Under the pieces are notes generated by a model. The model saw nothing but the letters and a program-made list of their open reading frames with translations, did no database searches and was not told the origin of the DNA. The translations under genes were made by a program, and so were the position numbers. This document shows, one piece after another, positions 6,677 through 13,646 of a stretch of 22,132 nucleotides of DNA. The stretch covers positions 1 through 22,132 of the forward strand of contig JAFAEG010000044.1 in assembly GCA_023424095.1 (NCBI GenBank), given 5' to 3'. The stretch comes from Pseudomonadota bacterium (lineage in GTDB: Bacteria; Pseudomonadota; Alphaproteobacteria; Sphingomonadales; Sphingomonadaceae). The stretch's first letter is position 1; each line of letters begins with the position of its first letter.

Positions 6677-7246
6677 CTAGACCGCCTCGACCGACTCCAC
6701 CTCTGGCACATAATGTTTGAGCAGGCTCTCGATGCCGTTCTTCAGCGTCATCGTGGAAGAGGGGCAGCCCGAACAGGCGCCCTGCATGGCCAGGAAGACC
6801 CGGCCTTCCCTGAAGCCGCGATAGACGATGTCGCCCCCATCCTGCGCCACCGCCGGGCGGACGCGGGTGTCGATCAGCTCGCGGATCTGGGCGACGATCT
6901 CGGCGTCGGCGGGGTCGTCCTCGATCGCGTCGGAGGCGATGTGGATGCCGGCGGCGCTGCCCGGTGCGAACAGGGGCGCGTCACTGACGAAATGGTCGAG
7001 CAGGACTTCCAGCACCTGCGGACGCAGGTCGCGCCATTCGACGCCGGGGGCGGCGGTGACGGAGATGAAGTCGCGGCCATAGAACACGCCTTCGACGTCG
7101 CCGATCGAGAACAAAGCCGCGGCGAGCGGCGAAGCTTCGGCTTCCTCATAGGAAGCGAAGTCGCGCGTGCCCGCCGTCATGACCTGGCGGCCGGGCAGGA
7201 ATTTCAGCGTCGCCGGATTGGGCGTCTGTTCGGTCTGGATCAGCAT
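6677..7246 (-). CDS. Nfu-type iron-sulfur cluster scaffold protein (NifU family)
   Basis: The 189-aa protein has the two-domain Nfu1 layout: an N-terminal Nfu_N domain (MLIQTEQTPNPATLKFLPG at 1-19 is its hallmark, through about residue 90) and a C-terminal NifU-like domain with the CxxC cluster motif (Cys158 and Cys161 in GACSGCPSS). It carries [4Fe-4S] clusters to client enzymes; MiaB, a few genes away, is a plausible client, though that is inference. The start at 7246 is set by the conserved N-terminus. It is the first gene of the minus-strand run and lies back to back with the TonB-domain gene, only 26 bp between start codons, so its promoter must lie partly within that gene. Confidence 0.94.
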   Translation of the reverse strand: MLIQTEQTPNPATLKFLPGRQVMTAGTRDFASYEEAEASPLAAALFSIGDVEGVFYGRDFISVTAAPGVEWRDLRPQVLEVLLDHFVSDAPLFAPGSAAGIHIASDAIEDDPADAEIVAQIRELIDTRVRPAVAQDGGDIVYRGFREGRVFLAMQGACSGCPSSTMTLKNGIESLLKHYVPEVESVEAV

Positions 7247-7272
7247 GAGGTGGATGTGGTCTATTCCGCTGC

Positions 7273-8091
7273 ATGATCAAGTGGAAACTCATCGCCGCGC
7301 TGGCCGCCACGACAATCGCCAGTTGCGGGAGCGCGGCGCAGCCGATTAGTCCGCCGACCGGTGCGGCACCGCCCCGGCTGGTTTCCGGTGGGATCACCAA
7401 CATGGATTATCCGGCCGCGGCGATCCGAGCACGTGAACAGGGCAATGTTCGAATTGCGTTAAATATCGGCGTGGACGGCGCGGTGACGGACTGCGCTGTC
7501 ACCACATCTTCTGGAAGCGAGGCGCTGGATAGCGCCACATGTGCGATTGCGCGCGAGCGATTTCGCTTCACGCCCGGTCGGACCTCAGACGGCCTCGCGG
7601 CGCCCTCGGTCTATCGTCAGAGCGTGCGTTGGGTGTTGCCGGACGTCAGGGATGGCAATCCGTTTGGAACCTTTTCGGTCGCCCTTACCGCAACGCTGCG
7701 AGACGACGGCGAGATAGTTTCCTGTACCGGCCAGGCAGATGGAGAAGACGAACCGGCGGAAGTGGAGTCGTGCCGCGCGATGCTGGGCCGGTGGCCGGGT
7801 TGGGACATCATGCGTTCGAGTTTCACGCAAGTCTCGCACGTCTTCGCGTTCACCCCCGAGGGTAGCTCGCCGGAACCCTACTCGTCGGGATGGGGCGCAC
7901 AGCTCATCTCGACCGAGATCGAATTGCTGATCGGGCCGGACGGGAGGACCATCGGTTGCGGCGAGCCTGGCGGAGCCGTGCAGAGGCCCTGCCCGGCCGG
8001 ATCCGCTGGTGTGCCGCAATTCCAATCGTCGCCGGAACCCGAACGGCGGGGGCGCTTGATGATCGCTCTGTTCGGGATCGCAAGACGCTGA
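7273..8091 (+). CDS. TonB-domain lipoprotein with three DG-x4-C repeats
   Basis: The 272-aa protein begins with a signal peptide ending in a lipobox-like IASC (Cys18), so it is likely a periplasmic lipoprotein. Residues about 36-122 match a TonB C-terminal domain: MDYPAAAIRAREQGNVRIAL, then a DG turn, then ERFRFTPGRT. It lacks the N-terminal anchor and Pro-rich spacer of true TonB, so energy transduction is doubtful. The DG-x4-C element recurs at DG68/C74, again ending at about C151, and again at about C229, each followed by a second Cys (spacing 15, 15 and 10 residues). The protein therefore looks like one intact and two degenerate TonB-like units, possibly each with a disulfide. No clear ribosome binding site is visible. 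It converges on the LysR gene with a 3-nt gap. Confidence 0.82.
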   Translation: MIKWKLIAALAATTIASCGSAAQPISPPTGAAPPRLVSGGITNMDYPAAAIRAREQGNVRIALNIGVDGAVTDCAVTTSSGSEALDSATCAIARERFRFTPGRTSDGLAAPSVYRQSVRWVLPDVRDGNPFGTFSVALTATLRDDGEIVSCTGQADGEDEPAEVESCRAMLGRWPGWDIMRSSFTQVSHVFAFTPEGSSPEPYSSGWGAQLISTEIELLIGPDGRTIGCGEPGGAVQRPCPAGSAGVPQFQSSPEPERRGRLMIALFGIARR

Positions 8092-8094
8092 GGC

Positions 8095-9033
8095 TCAGGC
8101 GGTGCCGCTGGTCGGCCCCTCATGCAGCCAGCACGGGTCCCAGCTCGGCTCGGGGCCGAAGCGGGCGACGAGGAAGTCGACCAAAGCGCGGACGCGGGCG
8201 GTGGTGGCGCGGCCGGGGGGCATGACCGCGTGGAGCGCGCCGTGGGCGGGCTCGCGGTCGAGCAGGACCGGAAGCAGCGCGCCGCTTTCGATCCCGGGCG
8301 AGGCGATGAAGCTGGGCAGGAGGCAGAGGCCGAGGCCCGCCTCGGCCGCCGCCCGGAGCATGTCGCCGCTGTTGGAGCGAAGGATGGCCTTGACGCGCGG
8401 CGTTTCAAGATTGCGGCCGTCGCCGAACCGCCACGTCTCGCCCGAATAGAGCAGAATGTCGTGGTCGGCGAGGTCGGCGAGGGTGACCGGGACACCCTTG
8501 CGCTCGAGATAGGCGGGGCTGGCGACGACCAGCTTGCGAACCGGGGCGATGCGCCGGGCGATCAAGGATGAATCGGCGAGCTGGCCGATGCGGACGGCAA
8601 GGTCGTAGCCGCCTTCGGTGAGGTCGACATTGGTGTCGCTCAAATCGATGTCGAGCTCGACCAGGGGATGCTCGCGAACGAAATCCGCGAGCGCGGCATT
8701 CAAGTGGGCGATGCCGAAGGAGATGGGCGCGGTGAGGCGGATCGGGCCGGCAATCTGCGTGACCGCCTCGGCCACCACCTCGCGCGCCGCTTCCAGTTCG
8801 GCGAGCACGCCGGCGGCGCGGGCATAATAGGTCTGGCCGATGTCAGTGGGCTTGGCGCCGCGCGCGGTGCGGGTCAGCAGGCGGGCGCCGAGCCCCTCCT
8901 CAAGCCGCGCGACGCGGCGGGAGAGGACCGGCTTGGACAGGCCCATGCGCTCGGCGGCCCGGGCGAAGGAGCCGGTCTCCACGACGCGGACGAAGGAGAG
9001 GACGTCCACGAGATCGACGGTCGAGTGTTCCAT
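8095..9033 (-). CDS. LysR family transcriptional regulator
   Basis: The 312-aa protein has the LysR layout: an N-terminal helix-turn-helix (about residues 7-66, FVRVVETGSFARAAERMGLSK) and a C-terminal periplasmic-binding-like effector domain (about 90-300) with GPIRLTAPISFG and YDLAVRIGQL. The start at 9033 (MEHSTVDL) is chosen because LysR proteins begin just before this helix; the longer in-frame frame would add 24 residues of the intergenic region. It is divergent from azoR across 95 bp, the classic arrangement in which a LysR protein controls the neighbouring oxidoreductase gene in response to quinones or related electrophiles. The inducer is not known. Confidence 0.94.
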   Translation of the reverse strand: MEHSTVDLVDVLSFVRVVETGSFARAAERMGLSKPVLSRRVARLEEGLGARLLTRTARGAKPTDIGQTYYARAAGVLAELEAAREVVAEAVTQIAGPIRLTAPISFGIAHLNAALADFVREHPLVELDIDLSDTNVDLTEGGYDLAVRIGQLADSSLIARRIAPVRKLVVASPAYLERKGVPVTLADLADHDILLYSGETWRFGDGRNLETPRVKAILRSNSGDMLRAAAEAGLGLCLLPSFIASPGIESGALLPVLLDREPAHGALHAVMPPGRATTARVRALVDFLVARFGPEPSWDPCWLHEGPTSGTA

Positions 9034-9128
9034 AATCCGCAACACCGCAATAACTGGAGGTTGGCTTCTGGGAACGCTGCTAGCCCCATAAATGGATGGC
9101 TGCAATTCATCCCAAGGGAGCAGCCATC
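9034..9128. promoter_or_regulatory. Divergent lysR-azoR control region with leader hairpin
   Basis: GATGGCTGC (9095-9103) and GCAGCCATC (9120-9128) form a perfect 9-bp inverted repeat whose 16-nt loop holds most of the azoR ribosome binding site AAGGGAG (9114-9120); the stem ends at the base before the ATG. A second dyad, GGATG (9094-9098) with CATCC (9108-9112), overlaps it and cannot form at the same time. These dyads may be a LysR operator in DNA, a translation-controlling hairpin in RNA, or both. I found no convincing -35/-10 pair. Confidence 0.5.
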
Positions 9129-9746
9129 ATGAATATCCTCATCCTCACCAGCAGTGCCCAGGGCGACGCTTCGGTCTCGACCGGCCTGGCCAATCACTTC
9201 GCCGCCGAGTTGCGCGCGAACAATCCGGGCGCGCAGGTCGTCACCCGCAATCTGGGCCGCGACCCGTTGCCTCACCTGACCGAAGAGACCGTCGCCGGCA
9301 TCCGTGCCGAGGCGACCACGCCGGCGGAAATCGCCGCCCGCGACCTGTCCGATCTTTTGCTCGACGAGGTCCGCGCCGCCGACCTGATCGTGATCGCCAG
9401 CCCGATGTACAATTTCGGCATCAGTTCGACACTGAAGACCTGGTTCGACCATATCCTTCGGCCGCGCGTCGCCTTCCGCTACAGCGAAGCTGGCCCGGAA
9501 GGGCTGCTCGGCGGGCGCAAGGTGGTGGTGATCCAGAGCCGCGCCGGCGTCTATGAAGCCGGCAATCCCGCGGACAGCGAGGAACCGCATCTGCGCACCA
9601 TGCTGGGCTTCGCGGGCTTCGACGACATCGTCTTCGTACGCGCCGAGGGGCTGGCCTTTGGCGAGGAGGCGGCCAACGCGGCATTGGCCAAGGCGCGGGG
9701 CGAGCTGGCAGCGCTGGCGGCCAACCCGCTGCCGCTGGCCGCGTGA
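9129..9746 (+). CDS. azoR: FMN-dependent NADH:quinone oxidoreductase / azoreductase (AzoR family)
   Basis: The 205-aa flavodoxin-fold enzyme reduces quinones by two electrons, and azo dyes in vitro, using NADH and FMN. The N-terminus MNILILTSSAQG provides the phosphate-binding turn, SPMYNFGI at 91-98 is the family's FMN-binding signature, and LGFAGFDDIVFV (159-170) matches the C-terminal part. The start at 9129 has AAGGGAG 8 nt upstream; an in-frame ATG at 9096 would add 11 residues and lacks such a site. It is divergent from a LysR regulator, a common pairing. Its ribosome binding site lies in the loop of a predicted hairpin, suggesting control at translation as well. Substrate in the cell is not known. 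Confidence 0.93.
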   Translation: MNILILTSSAQGDASVSTGLANHFAAELRANNPGAQVVTRNLGRDPLPHLTEETVAGIRAEATTPAEIAARDLSDLLLDEVRAADLIVIASPMYNFGISSTLKTWFDHILRPRVAFRYSEAGPEGLLGGRKVVVIQSRAGVYEAGNPADSEEPHLRTMLGFAGFDDIVFVRAEGLAFGEEAANAALAKARGELAALAANPLPLAA

Positions 9747-9860
9747 ATTAACCTTTTGTGGACAAGTGCTTCCCATCGTTTTGGCAGACCCGTCCAACGT
9801 AACGGGGCCGTTCCGACCGGCGTTTGTTCATCCGGGGTTTATTTTGCGGCGCAGCAATGG

Positions 9861-9895
9861 AGGGACGCCGACTTCATGGCGTCAGGGGCGTCCCT
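9861..9895 (+). promoter_or_regulatory. Leader with two mutually exclusive hairpins
   Basis: AGGGACGCC (9861-9869) can pair with GGCGTCCCT (9887-9895), a 9-bp perfect stem 3 nt before the next gene's ATG that covers the likely ribosome binding site AGGGGCG (9884-9890). Its right half GACGCC (9864-9869) can instead pair with GGCGTC (9878-9883), leaving the binding site free. The leader back to azoR is 152 nt. The layout is that of a two-state switch, but no ligand-binding fold is recognised. Confidence 0.45.
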
Positions 9896-9898
9896 TCA

Positions 9899-10222
9899 AT
9901 GGCTATGTATGTTTACAATACCCGTGGCGAGCCGGTCGGGTTCGTGATGGAAACCTTCATCCACACATTCGACGGACAGCCGGTCGGCCGCATCATCGGC
10001 TCGCGCGTGCACCGCTTCGACGGCTCCTATGTCGGCGAATGGTGGAAGGAAATGGTGGTCGAGCGCCCGGAAGGCCGGCCGCGCAACCTGCCGCCGATGC
10101 CGGTGCCGCCGCGCCGCGAACCGCCAGGTGCGTCGTTCAACCGGCGGGTGGTGCTGCACGGCGGCTATCGCGACACGTTCAATCTGCTGACCGAACCGGC
10201 TTACGGCCACGCGGCGGAATGA
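9899..10222 (+). CDS. Small protein with beta-flower-like repeats
   Basis: The 107-aa protein has short repeated strands of the form hydrophobic-x-G-x-x-V-G: NTRGEPVGFV, FDGQPVGRII and FDGSYVGEWW within residues 6-50. This is the pattern of the 4-fold beta-flower family of small cytoplasmic proteins of unknown role. A Pro/Arg-rich tail follows (55-107). No signal peptide is present. The start at 9899 (MAMYVYN) is chosen because it begins just before the first repeat; ATG codons at 9905 and 9857 are alternatives. It follows azoR by 152 nt, and the leader holds alternative hairpins over the ribosome binding site. A 13-bp hairpin follows its stop codon. Confidence 0.75.
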   Translation: MAMYVYNTRGEPVGFVMETFIHTFDGQPVGRIIGSRVHRFDGSYVGEWWKEMVVERPEGRPRNLPPMPVPPRREPPGASFNRRVVLHGGYRDTFNLLTEPAYGHAAE

Positions 10223-10230
10223 CCCCCGAT

Positions 10231-10265
10231 CTGCTGCACGCCGGATGAATGCGGCGTAGCAGCAG
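10231..10265 (+). terminator. Hairpin after the beta-flower gene, terminator-like
   Basis: CTGCTGCACGCCG (10231-10243) pairs with CGGCGT and GCAGCAG (10252-10265), giving a 13-bp stem with one bulged A and an 8-nt loop, starting 9 nt after the TGA. No U-run follows (GTTCAGG), so it may be a Rho-assisted terminator or an mRNA 3'-end stabiliser. Confidence 0.5.
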
Positions 10266-10298
10266 GTTCAGGTCGCAAGGCGCACATCTCCCCTCATC

Positions 10299-10331
10299 CC
10301 GCCGCCACGGTCGAGTGACCGTGTCCGGCGG
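10299..10331 (+). promoter_or_regulatory. Hairpin just upstream of the ribosome binding site of the Arg-rich gene
   Basis: CCGCCG (10299-10304) pairs with CGGCGG (10326-10331), and inside it CACGGTC (10306-10312) pairs with GACCGTG (10317-10323) around a GAGT loop. The 13-bp interrupted stem ends 6 nt before AGGAGG (10338-10343). It may be the terminator of an upstream transcript or a 5' stabiliser of the next mRNA. Confidence 0.45.
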
Positions 10332-10350
10332 AGGATCAGGAGGATGTATC

Positions 10351-10677
10351 ATGCGTAAATTGATGATCGCTGCGGCGGGCCTCGCCGCCGTTCTCGTGCC
10401 GGTCGCCAGCGCTTCGGCGCAGCCTGGCCACTATGGCCGTGGCGGCGGCTATTATGGCCACAACAATCGTGGCGAGGTCGCCCGCGAAATGCGCGAGTGC
10501 CGCCGCGAGCTGCGCCGCGCCGACAGCCGCCGCGAATATCAGCGCGAGCTGCGCGAATGCCGCCGCGAGATCGCCCGGGCGCAGCGCGGCGATCGTTACG
10601 GCTGGCGCGACGGCCGCCGCGACCGCCGGGATGACCGCCGCGGTTATCGCAATCGCGACTATCGCCGCGGCTGGTAA
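10351..10677 (+). CDS. Secreted Arg-rich protein with a 20-residue repeat
   Basis: The 108-aa precursor has a clear signal peptide (MRKLMIAAAGLAAVLVPVAS, cleavage probably after SASA near residue 23), so it is exported to the periplasm. The mature part starts with a Gly/Tyr-rich stretch (GHYGRGGGYYGHNN), followed by two copies of a charged helix, REMRECRREL at 45-54 and RELRECRREI at 65-74, exactly 20 residues apart, each with one Cys (50 and 70). The tail is a dense run of Arg, Asp, Gly and Tyr (80-108). It is extremely basic. An ideal AGGAGG lies 7 nt before the ATG, and a strong terminator follows 12 nt after the stop, so it is a single-gene, probably well-expressed unit. It resembles small periplasmic Arg/Gly-rich proteins of sphingomonads; function unknown. 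Confidence 0.85.
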   Translation: MRKLMIAAAGLAAVLVPVASASAQPGHYGRGGGYYGHNNRGEVAREMRECRRELRRADSRREYQRELRECRREIARAQRGDRYGWRDGRRDRRDDRRGYRNRDYRRGW

Positions 10678-10689
10678 GGCCGGGCGAAC

Positions 10690-10724
10690 GGGCCGCGGGG
10701 GAAACCTCGCGGCCCTTTTCCTTT
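10690..10724 (+). terminator. Intrinsic terminator of the Arg-rich gene
   Basis: GGGCCGCG (10690-10697) pairs with CGCGGCCC (10708-10715), with a few more pairs possible toward the loop, and is followed at once by TTTTCCTTT. Position, stem strength and T-run make this the clearest Rho-independent terminator in the window. Confidence 0.85.
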
Positions 10725-10957
10725 GCGCTCGGGACGGGATCGCCCCGGCGGCGCAGCGGGGATGGGGCCGACGCTCGCTTCAGGCGCGCGCCGGCCCCTC
10801 CCTCGATACACAACCGGAGGGACAAGCGGACCCGGGGTGGGAAGGACGGGCATTGCTGCCGCCCGCCGGATCCACCGCCGCAAATGCCGCGAATCGCTTG
10901 AGCGCGAACTGAATGCGCGCGTAAGCCATTGTTAAGGCAGCAGATCCGTGAGGATCG

Positions 10958-12637
10958 TCAGGCCTGGCGAGCCGCCCAGGCCGCGCGCAGCGAGACCTTG
11001 TCGATCTTTCCGGTGCCGAGCTTGGGCAAGGGTTCGGGCGAAATCCAGATCGCGCTCGGGACCTTGTAGGCGGCCAGCTTCGTCGCCGCGAAGGCGCACA
11101 ATTCCTCCTCGGTCAGACTCTTGCCCTCGTCCAGATGGACGACCGCCACCGGCTCCTCGCCCAGCCGGTCGCTCGGCACCCCGAACACGCTGGCTTCCGA
11201 CACCGCCTCATGCGCGTAGAGCGCGGCCTCGACCTCGACGCAGGAGATATTCTCGCCGCCGCGGATGATGATGTCCTTCTTGCGATCGACGATGAACAGA
11301 TAATCGTCCTCGTCGAGGTAGCCGATGTCGCCGCTGCGGAACCAGCCGTCGGCGGTGAAGGCCGCGGCGGTGGCGGCGGGATCGCGGAAATAGCCTTCAA
11401 TGTTGGCGGCGGAGCGGATCGACACTTCGCCGCGCTCGCCCGCCGGCAATTGCTTGCCGTCATCGTCCAGGATCGCGAGTTCCACGATCGGCGCGGTGCC
11501 GCGGCCCGTAGAATTGGGCTTCGCGGCATAATTGGAGCGGACATTGCCGCAGCCGACCGCATTGGTTTCGGTCAGGCCATAGCCAATCGCCGGCTCGGCG
11601 GTCTTGAACGTGTCGCGCAGGCGCTGGACGTGGTCGGCCGGGCGGGCCGCGCCGCCGGCGGCGATGTCGGTCAAGGTCGAGAGATCATATTTGTCGTGGT
11701 CGGGATGCTGCATCAGCTCCAGGCTCATCGTCGGCACGCCGACGAAATAGGTGATCTTCTCCGCCTCGATCAGCCGAAGCGCTTCCCCGGCATCCCATTT
11801 CTTCATCAGCACCATCGAACGGTTGATGACGAAGCTGTTGAGCATGACCGGGATTTCGCCGGTGACGTGGAAGAGGGGCACGTTGACCAGGGTGCGCAGA
11901 TTTTCCGGCGGGGGCGTGCCCTCGCTGATCAGCACCGCCTTCAGCGCGGCGAGCGAGAGGCTGTAATTATAGACGCCGGTGGTGACCGCCCGATGGGTCG
12001 AGAGCGCGCCCTTGGCATTGCCGGTGGAGCCGGAGGTGAAGAGGATGGTGGCGTGATCCTCCGGCGCGATCTGGGGCAATTGCGCATCGGCGCCTCCCTT
12101 TGCGTGCAGCGGCGCGAGCGCCTCGGCGGCGGGGCGTTCGACCGGCAAAGTGACGATCTCGCCCGCAAAGCCGGTTTCCGCCACCCGCGCGGCGCGCGGC
12201 GCGTCGGCGATCACCAGTTTCGGTTCGGTCAGTTTCAGCGCGTGATCGAGCTCGGCCGACGTCCACCAGCCATTGATCAGGGTGGCGATGCCACCCGCTT
12301 TCACCACCGCCATGTAGCTGAGGATCCAGCTCGGGCAGTTGCGCATCGCGATCGCGACCCGATCGCCCTTCTGGATGCCGAAGCCGCCGACCAGGGCCGG
12401 GGCGAGCTGGTTCGCATGGGTGGCGAGATCGGCGAAGGTCAGCCGCTCGCCATCCGCGACCACCGCCTCATTGGCGCCGTGCAGCATGCAGAAAACGTCG
12501 AAGAACATCGGCAGGGTCGGCGGCAAATTTGTGACGATGGCCCGGCCATTTTCGTCGCTGCCGATCTGAATCGGACCACCCGGCCCGGTGACGGCCGCAA
12601 CCATCGCGTCGATCTTGCGGTCGAGTTCACTACCCAT
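10958..12637 (-). CDS. AMP-forming acyl-CoA synthetase (class I adenylate-forming enzyme)
   Basis: The 559-aa enzyme activates a carboxylic acid with ATP to an acyl-AMP and transfers it to CoA. The phosphate-binding loop is LFTSGSTGNAKG at 199-210; YGLTETNAVG is the adenine/acyl motif, DGWFRSGDIGYLDEDDY the ribose-binding motif, DRKKDIIIRGGENI the hinge, and LPKLGTGKIDK near the C-terminus holds the catalytic Lys (about 544). The family covers fatty acyl, aromatic and terpenoid acids, and the substrate cannot be told from sequence here. The start at 12637 (MGSELDR) has AAGGAGAG about 9 nt upstream; a longer frame to 12682 lacks support. It is divergent from lgt over 85 bp and converges toward the Arg-rich gene. 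Confidence 0.94.
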   Translation of the reverse strand: MGSELDRKIDAMVAAVTGPGGPIQIGSDENGRAIVTNLPPTLPMFFDVFCMLHGANEAVVADGERLTFADLATHANQLAPALVGGFGIQKGDRVAIAMRNCPSWILSYMAVVKAGGIATLINGWWTSAELDHALKLTEPKLVIADAPRAARVAETGFAGEIVTLPVERPAAEALAPLHAKGGADAQLPQIAPEDHATILFTSGSTGNAKGALSTHRAVTTGVYNYSLSLAALKAVLISEGTPPPENLRTLVNVPLFHVTGEIPVMLNSFVINRSMVLMKKWDAGEALRLIEAEKITYFVGVPTMSLELMQHPDHDKYDLSTLTDIAAGGAARPADHVQRLRDTFKTAEPAIGYGLTETNAVGCGNVRSNYAAKPNSTGRGTAPIVELAILDDDGKQLPAGERGEVSIRSAANIEGYFRDPAATAAAFTADGWFRSGDIGYLDEDDYLFIVDRKKDIIIRGGENISCVEVEAALYAHEAVSEASVFGVPSDRLGEEPVAVVHLDEGKSLTEEELCAFAATKLAAYKVPSAIWISPEPLPKLGTGKIDKVSLRAAWAARQA

Positions 12638-12722
12638 CGCCCAAAACTCTCCTTTCGGCGCTCTTTCGCGGCGCTTCTTCACGCACTATGAGGGCGCTTG
12701 GCTGGTGGGGGAAGCCCTTGTG

Positions 12723-13646
12723 ATGGCACAAACGGGTAATGTGATGACGGCGACGCCGCCGACCGGATATTGGATGCACAATCTCGATCCGGTGGCGCTC
12801 GACCTCGGCTTCTTCGAGATCCGCTGGTACAGCCTGGCCTATCTGGCCGGGATCATCATCGGCTATGTGTATTTGCTGCGGCTGATCAAGAAGCCCGGCG
12901 CGGCGATGGCTCGGCGTCATGCCGACGATTTCGTCTTCTACGTCACGCTCGGCATCATCCTGGGCGGGCGGCTCGGCTATGTGCTGTTCTACAAGCCGAT
13001 GGATTATATCGCCGATCCGCTCTCGATCCTGCGGCTGTGGGATGGCGGCATGTCCTTCCACGGCGGCCTGATCGGCTCGGCGCTGGCGGTGCTTTATCTG
13101 GTCAAGAAGAACGGGCTGAGCTTCCTGAGGGTCAGCGACTATGCGCTGATGTGCACGCCGTTCGGCCTGCTGTTCGGGCGGCTCGCCAATTTCGTGAACG
13201 GCGAATTGTGGGGCCATCCGACGAATGTGTCGTGGGCGGTGCGCTTCCAGGAGCCGCCGGGCGGACAGGTGTGGGGACCGCCGCGCCATCCCAGCCAGCT
13301 CTATGAGGCGGCGCTGGAGGGGGTTTTGCTCTTCATCGTGTTGTGGGCCCTGTTCTCCTTCACCCGCGCGCGCTGGAAGCCCGGTTTGCTGACCGGCGTG
13401 TTCCTGATCGGCTATGGCGTCAGCCGCTTTGCGGTCGAGTTCTTCCGCATGCCGGACGAGCATCTGCAGGGCCTGGCCGCGCAGACCGGCCTGTCCATGG
13501 GGCAGTGGCTGACCGTGCCGATGCTGCTGCTCGGCCTCTATCTCATTTTCACCGCGCGGGGCCGCGATCCGATCGTCGTGAATGGCGACGGCGCGATCGA
13601 GGCGCCGCCGCCCGACGATGACGGCTACGACACCCAGCCCGCCTGA
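12723..13646 (+). CDS. lgt: Prolipoprotein diacylglyceryl transferase Lgt
   Basis: The 307-aa inner-membrane enzyme transfers diacylglycerol from phosphatidylglycerol to the lipobox Cys of prolipoproteins, the first step of lipoprotein maturation; at least three predicted lipoproteins of this window would be substrates. About seven membrane segments are visible. Family motifs are GMSFHGGLIG (109-118), the Lgt signature GRLANFVNGELWG (152-164) and HPSQLYEAALEG. The start at 12723 is preferred (GGGGGA about 11 nt upstream); ATG at 12744 is a shorter alternative. The C-terminus is an acidic Pro/Asp tail (EAPPPDDDGYDTQPA) that overlaps the next gene by 29 nt in another frame. It heads the lgt-midA pair. 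Confidence 0.96.
   Translation: MAQTGNVMTATPPTGYWMHNLDPVALDLGFFEIRWYSLAYLAGIIIGYVYLLRLIKKPGAAMARRHADDFVFYVTLGIILGGRLGYVLFYKPMDYIADPLSILRLWDGGMSFHGGLIGSALAVLYLVKKNGLSFLRVSDYALMCTPFGLLFGRLANFVNGELWGHPTNVSWAVRFQEPPGGQVWGPPRHPSQLYEAALEGVLLFIVLWALFSFTRARWKPGLLTGVFLIGYGVSRFAVEFFRMPDEHLQGLAAQTGLSMGQWLTVPMLLLGLYLIFTARGRDPIVVNGDGAIEAPPPDDDGYDTQPA

Noticed and set aside
10725..10957. Possible small RNA or gene in the 233 bp between the Arg-rich gene terminator and the acyl-CoA ligase stop
   Set aside because: Open frames there are short and featureless, and no promoter-terminator pair of its own was found; I see nothing supportable.
11135..12691. 518-aa plus-strand open frame opposite the acyl-CoA ligase
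   Set aside because: The minus strand carries all motifs of an adenylate-forming enzyme; the antisense product is low-complexity (His, Arg, Asp, Gly) without motifs.
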